This document shows, piece after piece, positions 6,714-13,408 of a stretch of DNA of 13,408 bases. Origin of the DNA: CAZMGV01 sp964621525 [NCBI: uncultured bacterium] (GTDB lineage Bacteria; JAGRBM01). The position numbers and the translations under genes were made by a program. Below the pieces are notes generated by a model. The model was not told the origin of the DNA. It saw only the letters and a list, made by a program, of their open reading frames with translations, and did not search any database. The DNA is taken from positions 1 to 13,408 of the forward strand of contig CAZUMS010000047.1 of the NCBI GenBank assembly GCA_964621525.1, written 5' to 3'. Within the stretch, counting starts at the first letter, position 1. Every line of letters starts with the position of its first letter.

Positions 6714-8834
6714 GTGCAAGCCGGCTACTTCGACCAGCTCCGCCTCCGCACCATTCTGGTGCTGATCGTCCTGTCGCAGGGAACGCTGGCCCTGGCCGAC
6801 GGAAACGTACGGGGCTTCCACCTGCTTGTGCTCACCGGCGCCGTGTCCGGCCTGTTCGTGCCCGGCCGCATCCGCACGGCCGTGCCCATTGCTTTCTGGA
6901 ACACCATCGTCCTCGCCCTGCTCGCGGGTGCGTTTCTCTGGATCCGCCGGGAGCCCGCCAAGGTATTCGAGATCCTGCTCTATTTCCTTGAAATCCTGCT
7001 GATCGTGAAGTCCTACTCCCGCCGGAGCTCGCGCGACTACTGGCAGATCCTCCTTGCCTGCTATTTCATCCTGCTCGGCGGCGTGCTCGCCCTGTCGTCC
7101 ATCTGGATCGTTCCCGTGCTGCTCCTGTTCACGGGGCTCCTGTGCCTCGCGCTCGTGGCCGACACCGTTCTGGAGCCTGCGGCAGACGTTCCGGCGTTCA
7201 CCCAGCCGGTCGTACCCGAACGGGGATGGAGCTTTCCTGACCTTAAGTGGAGCATCGCCGCCGCCGTCGTCATCTCCACCCTCGTCTCGGTCCTGAACTT
7301 TATCGCCATCCCCCGGCTTTCGAAGGCGATGTTCGACCTCGGTTTCATGCGGTCAGGTGGAGCGGGCACCCGGACCGGCCTGACCGACCGGGTAAACCTG
7401 AAGCAGCAGGGGACCATCGGGCTGGACCCCGAAATCGTCGGACGGGTCCGCATCGGGGAGAGTATTTCCCAGGAACTGTCCCGGCTCTATCTCATCGGCC
7501 GGCGACTGGATACATTTGACGGGGAAAGCTGGTTTGCCGGGGAATCCCGCACGGTCAGGATTCCCGCGGCCCGCGACGCAGTCCACTGGATTTATCCGGA
7601 CGACGAACATATCCAGGCATTCCGGTACGAACTCCTGCTGAAACCACGGGGGCAGCCCATGCTGCCCCGTCTCGACCGGACCATCGCGATCCGGTTCGGC
7701 GAAAGCCGGAATCTGGATATCCGGCATCCGGGTCTGGACCTCGAACTGCCGGACGATCCGCACGGGGCTGTCCGTTACGAGGCCTGGAACGCCTTTTATC
7801 CGCTTCCGGCGACGGAGTCCGGCTTCGACCTGGCGGCCATGACGCTGGTACCCGACGGCACCAGCCCCAGGATCCGGGAACTGGCGAAAGAGCTCGGCGG
7901 GTCGCTCCGCGAGAGCGTCAGCAACATCGCCCGGCATTTTTCCTCCGGTTTCAGCTATTCGCTGGAGCGCAGCGCAGCCCGCCATGCGGATGTGCTCGAT
8001 GATTTCCTCTTCGTCAGCCGTACCGGTCATTGCGAGTATTTCGCCTCCGCGGCCGCCCTGCTTCTGCGTCTGAACGGAATTCCGGCGCGGGTCGTCAATG
8101 GCTATCTGGTATCGGAACGCCTCGGGAACGACGAATGGCTGATCCGCCAGCAGGACGCCCACTCCTGGGTGGAATACTACAACCCGGCCACCGGATGGAT
8201 CCGGTTCGATCCCTCCCCCCGGACTCCCGAAGGCGAGCGGGCCGGGTCAAAGAGTTGGAAATACACCCTGCTCGACTGGATGGGCCGTGCCGAACTCTGG
8301 TGGTACGACGCCGTGATCGACTTCGACCTGACCGATCAGTTCGGCATGTTCCGTCGGATCATGGAGGCGATCGACTCGTCCTTCGCCCAGGACGGCGCGG
8401 ACGGCGCCGGGAAACCGGACGGCACGGAAAAGGACGGACAGTCTCCGGTCGACCTTCAGGAAACGGCCCGGCTTTCGGCCGCCTTCGTCCTTGTAACGGC
8501 TGGAATCGCCTTCCTCTGGTACCGCAGACGCCCGGCCAGAACCCCGCTCCATCCGGCATCGATTCAGTTCCAGCGGCTCATGACTGCCTGGAAGTCCGGA
8601 GCGGCGGCCCCTGCGCCCGGCGAGACTGTCCGGGACTGGATCGAGAGTCTCGCCGGACAGCTCGCGCCCAGGGACCGGGCACGGTTCCGGGTCTGGACCG
8701 ACCTGTACCTGAGAGCCCGTTTCGATCCCGGCATCGATCCTGACAGGAGCGGTGAAATCCGGGCGCTCACGGCGCTCACCGACGATCTGCTCAGGAATAA
8801 ACCGGAGAAACGGAGCCCGGACAGGTCAGGATGA
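6714..8834 (+). CDS. TgpA-like membrane transglutaminase/protease family protein
   Basis: An inner-membrane protein with a periplasmic transglutaminase-like domain. The 706 residues begin with several hydrophobic segments up to about residue 200 (DUF3488-like). A soluble domain follows, with the catalytic triad intact: Cys440 in RTGHCEYFASA, His483 in DAHSWVEYYNP and Asp499 in WIRFDPSPRTPEGER. A late membrane segment (about 587-603) and a short C-terminal domain with DWIESLAGQL complete the usual TgpA order. Family members act on protein or peptide substrates at the membrane; the substrate here is unknown. The GTG at 6714 is chosen because upstream in-frame codons from ATG 6621 are unlike the gene's usage and the first membrane helix starts soon after it. 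GGAGG lies only 1 base before the GTG, too close to work normally. No MoxR ATPase or DUF58 gene adjoins it. Confidence 0.9.
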   Translation: MQAGYFDQLRLRTILVLIVLSQGTLALADGNVRGFHLLVLTGAVSGLFVPGRIRTAVPIAFWNTIVLALLAGAFLWIRREPAKVFEILLYFLEILLIVKSYSRRSSRDYWQILLACYFILLGGVLALSSIWIVPVLLLFTGLLCLALVADTVLEPAADVPAFTQPVVPERGWSFPDLKWSIAAAVVISTLVSVLNFIAIPRLSKAMFDLGFMRSGGAGTRTGLTDRVNLKQQGTIGLDPEIVGRVRIGESISQELSRLYLIGRRLDTFDGESWFAGESRTVRIPAARDAVHWIYPDDEHIQAFRYELLLKPRGQPMLPRLDRTIAIRFGESRNLDIRHPGLDLELPDDPHGAVRYEAWNAFYPLPATESGFDLAAMTLVPDGTSPRIRELAKELGGSLRESVSNIARHFSSGFSYSLERSAARHADVLDDFLFVSRTGHCEYFASAAALLLRLNGIPARVVNGYLVSERLGNDEWLIRQQDAHSWVEYYNPATGWIRFDPSPRTPEGERAGSKSWKYTLLDWMGRAELWWYDAVIDFDLTDQFGMFRRIMEAIDSSFAQDGADGAGKPDGTEKDGQSPVDLQETARLSAAFVLVTAGIAFLWYRRRPARTPLHPASIQFQRLMTAWKSGAAAPAPGETVRDWIESLAGQLAPRDRARFRVWTDLYLRARFDPGIDPDRSGEIRALTALTDDLLRNKPEKRSPDRSG

Positions 8835-10379
8835 TTTCGCCGCCTCGTCACCGGCGGCGTCATCCACCACCTCGGCAGGAGCCGGAAGGGCGTTCAGCGG
8901 GCGCGCACCGGGCCTGAGACCCGTGATCTTGTATACGGGCACGAGGACATTCTTGCCCTTGAGCTGAAGATCGCCCGCGTGGGTGGCCTCGACCGAATCC
9001 TTGATCAGCTCGTAGGTGTTGCCGCTGATGGCGATTTCGCCGCGCCGGGCCTGCCCTTCGAGCCGGGCGGCCGTGTTCACGCCGTCGCCGATGGCCGTGT
9101 AGTCGTACCGCTCGTCAGTACCGATATTGCCCACGACGACTTCGGCGGTGTTGATGCCGATACCGACCTCGACCGGTTTCCAGCCCCATTCGACACGCAG
9201 GATGTTTTCGGCCTTCACGGCTTCCTGGATCCGCATGGCGGCACGGACAGCCCGCTCGGCATGGTCCGGGAAATAGATCGGGGCGCCGAATAGCGCCATC
9301 ACGCAGTCACCGATGAACTTGTCCAGCGTCCCAAGCTCGTCGCCGATGATCGCCGCCATGAGCTTGAAGTACTTGTTCAGGATGTTCACGACGTCGCGGG
9401 GGTTCATTTCCTCCGACATCGTCGTGAACCCGCGGATATCGATGAACATGACGGTGCACTGCTGGCTCTTTCCTCCGAGCTGGAGGGCGGTCGGATTTTC
9501 CAGCACCTGGTTCAGGAGGCCCTTCGAGACGTACCGGCCGAGCGCATTCGTCTCCTGTTCCTTCCTGAGCAGGCGGGCGGTCATGCGGTTGAACGCATGG
9601 GTGATGGCGCCGATCTCGTCCGAAGTCGTGATGGGTGTGACGTGGTCGAGCTTGCCCCGGCCCACGATCTCGATACCGCCCTTCAGGGTCGCCAGCGGAC
9701 GGACAAGGAGCCGCGCGACCAGCATGGTCAGGATGACGCCCATGATCACGATCGTGAAGGCGACAATGGCGATCCGGCGGGCGCTTTCCACGAACAGTCC
9801 GCGGATCTGCTGCTCGAGATTCACGAGCACGATCAGCCCGCCGATGGTCTTTCCCTTGAACACCACGGGATGCCAGATCTGGCGCGTGTTGCCGAACCGG
9901 CTGACGGAAGGTTCCTCCGAGGGCACGAAGTCGGTCCGCGTCCGGGGGTCGGTATACTTCCCGCCCTGGTAATTCAGTTCCATGGCGGCCAGCACAGTCG
10001 CTTCGTGATCGATGAAGAAGGCACCGACCACTTCGGCCTTGTTCTGGAACACCTTGAGTGCTTCACCGAGCAGGAGCTCATCGCCGAGCAGGATGGGTTC
10101 CTTGGTGTTAATTGCCGCCGTCTGTGCAATGGCGAGGTAGGTGTCTTCGGCCCGCTCCTCGATGTTGATCTTCTGCTGGTACAGGAGCACCACCGAGACC
10201 GCGCCGATGGCGAGCACCAGGATCGAGACGACGAGCGTTTCGAGCTTGAGGAGCAGCGTCGCCCGCTGCTTGAAATCCTCGTCCATCGCCGGAAGCTGGA
10301 TCGCCGCCCGGCGGGGCTTGCGCGCCGGAGCCGCCGCTCGGACGGACGGCTTTGCTGCTGCGGGATTGGATTTGCTCAT
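8826..10379 (-). CDS. Membrane-bound class III adenylate cyclase with HAMP domain
   Basis: Predicted to make cAMP in response to an extracytoplasmic signal. The 517 residues show a basic Ala/Pro-rich cytoplasmic tail (1-40), a first membrane helix (about 46-67), a periplasmic sensor of about 135 residues, a second helix (about 202-226), a HAMP linker (about 222-275) and a catalytic domain (about 305-485). Metal-binding Asp314 (FIDIRGFT) and Asp358 (LDKFIGDCVMALFGAP), transition-state Asn435 and Arg439 (GVNTAARLEG), and the ATP-type pair Lys354/Thr428 (class IIIb) are all present, so it should be active on ATP. Its end overlaps the convergent TgpA gene by 9 bases. TAGGAT (10392-10397) may be a -10 element 12 bases before the ATG; no good Shine-Dalgarno is seen. 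Guanylate cyclase activity is less likely. Confidence 0.93.
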   Translation of the reverse strand: MSKSNPAAAKPSVRAAAPARKPRRAAIQLPAMDEDFKQRATLLLKLETLVVSILVLAIGAVSVVLLYQQKINIEERAEDTYLAIAQTAAINTKEPILLGDELLLGEALKVFQNKAEVVGAFFIDHEATVLAAMELNYQGGKYTDPRTRTDFVPSEEPSVSRFGNTRQIWHPVVFKGKTIGGLIVLVNLEQQIRGLFVESARRIAIVAFTIVIMGVILTMLVARLLVRPLATLKGGIEIVGRGKLDHVTPITTSDEIGAITHAFNRMTARLLRKEQETNALGRYVSKGLLNQVLENPTALQLGGKSQQCTVMFIDIRGFTTMSEEMNPRDVVNILNKYFKLMAAIIGDELGTLDKFIGDCVMALFGAPIYFPDHAERAVRAAMRIQEAVKAENILRVEWGWKPVEVGIGINTAEVVVGNIGTDERYDYTAIGDGVNTAARLEGQARRGEIAISGNTYELIKDSVEATHAGDLQLKGKNVLVPVYKITGLRPGARPLNALPAPAEVVDDAAGDEAAKSS

Positions 10380-10451
10380 CGGTCGGACGCGATCCTAGGG
10401 GACAGAATTACGGCGTATCTAACCCGATCTCCGGCCGGGTTCAACGCGGGA
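10380..10451. promoter_or_regulatory. Intergenic gap upstream of the cyclase
   Basis: This 72-base gap separates the oxidoreductase-like gene from the cyclase on the minus strand. The minus strand carries TAGGAT at 10392-10397, a plausible -10 element, but no matching -35 hexamer at 16-18 bases. No terminator hairpin is evident, so co-transcription with the upstream genes is possible. Confidence 0.35.
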
Positions 10452-11741
10452 TCAGCCACGGGAGGCACGGGGCAGCGGCTTTTCCAGCCACCGTGCGATG
10501 TCCCTGGCCATGGCGAGCTCGGCCGTCGAGCCGTATCCGCCCATATAGGACCGGTCGAGACGGAACAGTCCCGGCGCCAGCCGGGGGTTTTCGAGGTAAG
10601 GAATTTCGAGCGGGAGCCAGGCGGCCTCGCGGCGGTTCAGTTCGTACCGCTCGTCACTGGCCAGCCGGTCGAAGCCCGGTGACAGCAGCGACAGCAGGCG
10701 GCCCATAAGTTCATGCGTATCCCCCGCATGGTGACCCGGATCCGCACCCGGCAGTCCCCGGAAACCGGTCACGATTCGCTCGTCCGTATCCGATACGGGT
10801 TCACGGGCGATCCAGACGACCCGGGGGCCGCCTTCGCCGCCGGGGTTCTCGCTCCGGTGCCAGATGGTCCGGGGGCCCAGCGACGGATCGAGTCCGGAAC
10901 TTTTCGCGACAAAGCTCACGCTGGCGCACGGCAGGAGTTCGCCGGCAAGTTTCCGGTTCTGGGGGAACCCCTTCGGTTCGGACTGCCCCAGCACGACGGC
11001 GGGCGTCTCGTACGACGAGCCCCCTGCCTCGGCAACCCACCCCTTGCCGCGCGGTTCGATCGCCGTCACGGCGCCCTTGACGGTCTCGGCCCCGGCCTCG
11101 GTCACCGCCTTGAGAAGCGCCGTCCGGATGGCAGCCGCCGACGGACCGGTCGCCCAGCGGCCCTCTCCGGCCAGCGAACCGTGCGCCGCGATTGCCGCCG
11201 CCTCGGGCAGGTCGCCGCCCGAAAGCCCGGCCGCCGTCAGCTCCCAGAACCGTGCGCTCGGGGAATTTTCCTGCAGGCGGACGGTGCCGGATGGCGCGGC
11301 GATCTTCGAGCGGCGGCTCAGCCTCGAGCGGAAGAATCCCTGCGGGGCGAGCCGCCCCTGCCGGAAAAGCGCTTCCTCGTAGGACGTGGCGTCCGCAAGG
11401 ACACGGGAAACATCGGCGGGAAACGGCTGATGTTTCGCCGCCCGGACCAGTTCCTTATCCCGGCGCCGGGCGTCGCTCCACCACTGGAACCGGACCGATG
11501 GCGTGACGATCTGAAGGAGACTCTGGGCCGGCACCGCCGGGAGGGCGGGGCTATCGGTGCCGATCAGCGCAAGTTCCAGTGCCCGCAGGTTCACAGACGC
11601 GAAACCGGGCAGAAGATGACCGCCCGCTTCGCCCGCATTCCCGGCAAGCAGCACCGAACGGCCGGCCTTCAGCGCGCGCCAGGCGACGGCCAGGCGCCCC
11701 AGCCCGCCATTCTCCACGATCAGGTCGAATCCGCGGCTCAC
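10452..11741 (-). CDS. FAD/NAD(P)-binding oxidoreductase-like protein with degenerate Rossmann motif
   Basis: Resembles the phytoene-desaturase/amine-oxidase class of flavoproteins, but I cannot assign a reaction. In 429 residues, an N-terminal beta-alpha-beta unit (about 5-42) is followed by SAAAIRTALLKAVTEAGAET (201-220), like the conserved helix of that class, and a C-terminal FRLDRSYMGGYGSTAELAMA (393-412) that resembles the FAD-closing segment. The nucleotide motif is odd: the usual GxGxxG reads NGGLGR (11-16), losing two of three glycines, and the acidic residue expected at the end of strand two is Gly34. FAD binding may be weak or absent. The GTG at 11741 is the start that retains the N-terminal fold; AGGA lies 10 bases upstream. 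It follows the lipoprotein gene by 36 bases and precedes the cyclase by 72. Confidence 0.72.
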   Translation of the reverse strand: MSRGFDLIVENGGLGRLAVAWRALKAGRSVLLAGNAGEAGGHLLPGFASVNLRALELALIGTDSPALPAVPAQSLLQIVTPSVRFQWWSDARRRDKELVRAAKHQPFPADVSRVLADATSYEEALFRQGRLAPQGFFRSRLSRRSKIAAPSGTVRLQENSPSARFWELTAAGLSGGDLPEAAAIAAHGSLAGEGRWATGPSAAAIRTALLKAVTEAGAETVKGAVTAIEPRGKGWVAEAGGSSYETPAVVLGQSEPKGFPQNRKLAGELLPCASVSFVAKSSGLDPSLGPRTIWHRSENPGGEGGPRVVWIAREPVSDTDERIVTGFRGLPGADPGHHAGDTHELMGRLLSLLSPGFDRLASDERYELNRREAAWLPLEIPYLENPRLAPGLFRLDRSYMGGYGSTAELAMARDIARWLEKPLPRASRG

Positions 11742-11777
11742 GTCTTCACTGTCCTGTGATGATCGCCTGGAATACCG

Positions 11778-12842
11778 TCAGGTCCGCATCCGGAGGATGC
11801 GCAGTTCGAGATCCCGGATCGACTTGAGCGTCTCGGGATCCACGGGCGATAGCTTCTTGCACTCTTCGAGCACGCGGAGTGCCTCGGTGATGTCGCCGGT
11901 CTCGACGTACGCCTGCGCGAGCGTGTGCAGCAGCGCCGGCGACTGCCGCGAGGTGAGTTCCACGGCCCGGCGCGAAAGTTCTAGCGCCCGTCCGTAGTTC
12001 CTGAGCTCGCGGTTTTCGACCGTGAGCAGGTACCAGGCCTCGTTGTTGATGAGCGTTGCGTTGTTCGGGAACATCTGGAGCCCCTCGTCCAGCACCCGGA
12101 GGGCATCGGCCTCGCGGCCAGCGATGCGAAGCGCCTCGGCGAGGGAGCTGTAGTAGGCGTCGAAATAGGGATTCAGGCCGATGCAGGTCCTGAGAACGCC
12201 CGTGACATCGTGACGGAGGGCGCCGAAACCCATACGGACCACAATCTTGCAGGCCTTGAGCGAATCGGTCTCGGCGTCCGTGAACAGGCGGGCCGCGTCC
12301 TCGACCTTCAGCGAACCGGCAATGAGGCGGGCCTTGTCCTCGAGTTCGGGCCTCTCGGACTCCGCGTAGCCTTCCATGGCCGAGATCACGAACGTCTTGC
12401 CCCGCTGGGCGAGCAGGATGAAGCTGACGCCGTTCTGCCCTTCGGGCTTGTCACGGCCCCTGAGACCGTAGATTTTCGCAGAGTCTTCCCGGTAGGCGGG
12501 CTTTTCGATTTCGAAGCGGGAGGCCTGGCCGGACTCTTCCATGGGCGCGAGCACCCGCGACTCGAAATCCTTCGTGAAATCCGCGAACGTGTGTGTCGAA
12601 TACCGGCGGATGAGACTGAGCTTGCGCTTTCCGTCGACAAGGAAGATGGCCGAGTTTTCGTCCGCAGTGGAAATCCGCTCCAGGGTGCCGGGCGGGGTGA
12701 ATTCGAGCCGGAGCACTTCGTCCCGGAACGGGGCCGGGGCCCCGGCAGCGGGCGTTTCCCCCGCCGGCAGAGCGGCCTTGGACGAGCAGGCTGCAAGGAA
12801 GGCGCACAGGAGAAGGAATGCGCCGGTTCTCGGGTTGGTCAT
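11778..12842 (-). CDS. Lipoprotein with C-terminal tetratricopeptide repeats
   Basis: A 354-residue envelope lipoprotein. The signal peptide ends in the lipobox LAAC with lipidated Cys19, followed by an Ser/Ala/Pro-rich linker. A central beta-rich domain (about 40-190; LRLEFTPPGTLERIS, then FVISAMEGYAES) has no family I can name. Residues from about 215 form TPR-type helix pairs, for example DAYYSSLAEALRIAGREADA and SPALLHTLAQAYVETGDITE, ending with RMRT. Ser20 and Ser21 follow the Cys, so there is no Asp+2 inner-membrane retention signal and outer-membrane sorting is likely if the Lol rules hold. The ATG at 12842 gives the signal peptide; an in-frame extension to 12965 would run through the terminator and 5S rRNA. 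No Shine-Dalgarno is present, but CAGAAT ends 7 bases upstream. Role unknown. Confidence 0.82.
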   Translation of the reverse strand: MTNPRTGAFLLLCAFLAACSSKAALPAGETPAAGAPAPFRDEVLRLEFTPPGTLERISTADENSAIFLVDGKRKLSLIRRYSTHTFADFTKDFESRVLAPMEESGQASRFEIEKPAYREDSAKIYGLRGRDKPEGQNGVSFILLAQRGKTFVISAMEGYAESERPELEDKARLIAGSLKVEDAARLFTDAETDSLKACKIVVRMGFGALRHDVTGVLRTCIGLNPYFDAYYSSLAEALRIAGREADALRVLDEGLQMFPNNATLINNEAWYLLTVENRELRNYGRALELSRRAVELTSRQSPALLHTLAQAYVETGDITEALRVLEECKKLSPVDPETLKSIRDLELRILRMRT

Positions 12843-12849
12843 ACGCTTT

Positions 12850-12878
12850 ATTCTGGCCGCTGGGCGGCGGCTTTGCCA
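12850..12878 (-). promoter_or_regulatory. Possible promoter of the lipoprotein gene
   Basis: On the minus strand TGGCAA (12873-12878) and CAGAAT (12850-12855) are 17 bases apart. The -35 matches the sigma70 consensus at 3 of 6 and the -10 at 4 of 6 positions. It lies between the rRNA terminator and the ATG at 12842 and is the only promoter-like pair that fits this short space. Confidence 0.4.
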
Positions 12879-12884
12879 CCAAAG

Positions 12885-12917
12885 AAAAACCCCGCACCCT
12901 TGCGGGTGCGGGGTTTT
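12885..12917 (-). terminator. Intrinsic terminator of the rRNA operon
   Basis: On the minus strand a perfect 10-base GC-rich stem (CCCCGCACCC pairing with GGGTGCGGGG, 12890-12899 and 12904-12913) closes a GCAA tetraloop and runs into five U residues (12885-12889). It starts about 12 bases after the 5S 3' end. The four T residues on the other flank (12914-12917) make it usable in both directions. Confidence 0.95.
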
Positions 12918-12928
12918 GTGAATTGTAT

Positions 12929-13042
12929 CCGGCAACGTCCTACTCTCCCATGAAAACGACATCATAGTACCATCGGCGCTGGAGGGCTTAACTGCCGTGT
13001 TCGGTATGGGAACGGGTGGAACACCTCCGCCATTGTCACCGG
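12929..13042 (-). rRNA. rrf: 5S ribosomal RNA
   Basis: Minus-strand 5S rRNA of about 114 bases, a component of the large ribosomal subunit. Helix I is visible as CCGGUGAC at the 5' end (13042-13035) pairing with GUUGCCGG at the 3' end (12936-12929). The universally conserved loop region CCGAACACGGCAGUUAAGC lies at 13004-12986, and GAUGGUACU and GGGAGAGUAGG follow as expected. End positions rest on the helix and may be off by one or two bases. It is the last gene of the rRNA operon. Confidence 0.97.
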
Positions 13043-13068
13043 AAATTTTAAATCCTTTGACAGGTAAA

Positions 13069-13079
13069 TTTAGAGAGCA
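13069..13079 (-). promoter_or_regulatory. boxA-like antitermination motif
   Basis: The minus strand reads TGCTCTCTAAA, close to the bacterial boxA consensus TGCTCTTTAA used by NusB-NusE to protect rRNA transcription. It lies about 27 bases upstream of 5S. One mismatch and the short length keep confidence moderate. Confidence 0.4.
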
Positions 13080-13148
13080 AGCAGAACCGACGCCGACGAA
13101 CCGGTTGAGTCATCAACAATCTGCTGATCAGCTTTCCGATAAAGTTCT

Positions 13149-13190
13149 TCCGGATTCTCCCCGGCCGCTGCGGGATCCCCCGAATCCGGA
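13149..13190 (-). other. Spacer hairpin with 9-base outer stem
   Basis: TCCGGATTC (13149-13157) and GAATCCGGA (13182-13190) are perfectly complementary and enclose a GC-rich 24-base segment that can fold further. A competing short stem (CCGGA 13186-13190 with TCCGG 13197-13201) shares one arm. It may guide processing of the precursor between 23S and 5S. Confidence 0.55.
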
Positions 13191-13209
13191 TACATGTCCG
13201 GGCTCGAGG

Positions 13210-13235
13210 GACCCCGCCGGCGAACCGGCGGGATC
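13210..13235 (-). other. UUCG-capped hairpin just after 23S
   Basis: In the minus-strand RNA, GAUCCCGCCGG and CCGGCGGGGUC form an 11-base stem (one G-U pair) around a UUCG tetraloop, a very stable cap. It lies about 10 bases after the 23S 3' end and is not followed by a U-tract, so it is more likely a processing or folding element than a terminator. Confidence 0.65.
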
Positions 13236-13244
13236 GGAATTTTT

Positions 13245-13408
13245 ATGGTTAAGCCGCACGATCAATTAGTACAGGTACGCTGAGTCCATTGCTGAACTTG
13301 CACGGCCTGCCTATCAACGTCGTAGTCTCCGACGGATCTTTAGGGGGTTGCCCCCGCGATACCTTATCTTGAGGTTAGTTTCCCGCTTAGATGCTTTCAG
13401 CGGTTATC
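13245..13408 (-). rRNA. rrl: 23S ribosomal RNA, 3' end only
   Basis: Minus-strand 3' part of 23S rRNA, running off the right edge. The conserved segments GATAACCGCTGAAAGCATCT, ACGUUGAUAGGC, GUACUAAUUGAUCGUG and the terminal GGCUUAACC are present in the usual order. Only about 164 bases are visible, short of the sarcin-ricin loop. The 3' end is placed by comparison with known 23S ends and may be off by a few bases. Confidence 0.96.

Larger units (their letters stand above)
13043..13244 (-). other. 23S-5S internal transcribed spacer, no tRNA
   Basis: About 200 bases between the 23S end and 5S start. I find no tRNA cloverleaf or CCA end. It holds two clear hairpins (13149-13190 and 13210-13235) and a boxA-like motif just before 5S. 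It is rather long for a spacer without a tRNA. Confidence 0.8.

Noticed and set aside
9597-10682. Plus-strand open frame of 361 codons opposite the cyclase
   Set aside because: The minus-strand cyclase has all catalytic residues; this frame shows only low-complexity His/Asp/Arg-rich sequence.
12843-12965. Upstream extension of the lipoprotein frame
   Set aside because: It would translate the rRNA terminator and part of 5S rRNA and would hide the lipoprotein signal peptide.
13056-13062. TTGACA on the plus strand as a promoter
   Set aside because: It lies antisense within the rRNA spacer with no -10 element leading to a plus-strand gene; only 5S antisense follows.
13210-13235. UUCG hairpin as a transcription terminator
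   Set aside because: On the transcribed strand no U-tract follows, and 5S lies downstream in the same operon; the real terminator is at 12885-12917.
13043-13244. tRNA in the 23S-5S spacer
   Set aside because: No acceptor stem, T-loop GTTCRA pattern in the right place, or anticodon arm could be assembled on either strand.
1-13408. CRISPR array, insertion sequence, integrase or toxin-antitoxin system
   Set aside because: No regularly spaced direct repeats, transposase motifs or small paired genes were seen; gene style and codon use look uniform across the window.

Overview
This is a dense, GC-rich (about 60% by eye) chromosomal window. It probably comes from a Gram-negative bacterium: it encodes a lipoprotein with a lipobox, an exported OmpA-type protein, a membrane-anchored parvulin-type chaperone and a TgpA-type membrane transglutaminase. 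Gene style and content resemble deltaproteobacterial or related lineages. I cannot name the lineage without searching the 23S/5S rRNA.

Layout, left to right. (1) 1-2546, leftward: RNase HI, then RmlD-type dTDP-4-dehydrorhamnose reductase (GTGA overlap), then a membrane-anchored SurA/PpiD-like peptidyl-prolyl isomerase cut by the window edge. (2) 2612-5132, rightward: an overlapping three-gene operon with a membrane-anchored helical/TPR-like protein, an ABC ATPase and an ABC-2 permease. (3) 5136-6622, leftward: a nitroreductase-family protein overlapping by ATGA with an exported protein that joins a carboxypeptidase-regulatory-like domain to an OmpA-like domain. (4) 6714-8834, rightward: TgpA-like transglutaminase with an intact Cys-His-Asp triad. 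(5) 8826-12842, leftward: lipoprotein with TPRs, a Rossmann-type FAD oxidoreductase-like protein with a damaged dinucleotide motif, and a membrane-bound class III adenylate cyclase. (6) 12885-13408, leftward: end of an rRNA operon (23S 3' end, a tRNA-free spacer, 5S rRNA, a strong intrinsic terminator).

Functionally this is mostly housekeeping and envelope biology: export folding, sugar nucleotide synthesis, ABC-2 transport, outer-membrane or peptidoglycan contact, and cAMP signalling. Translational coupling by 4-base overlaps is used four times. I see no mobile element, CRISPR array, toxin-antitoxin pair or recognisable defence island.

The most interesting signal is regulatory. The octamer GCCAGAAT ends 6 or 7 bases upstream of the start codon at three genes (nitroreductase, TgpA, lipoprotein), none of which has a well-placed ribosome binding site. 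That is the geometry of a -10 element driving leaderless mRNAs. Two of the copies form a perfect 10-base inverted repeat spanning the nitroreductase/TgpA divergent promoter region.
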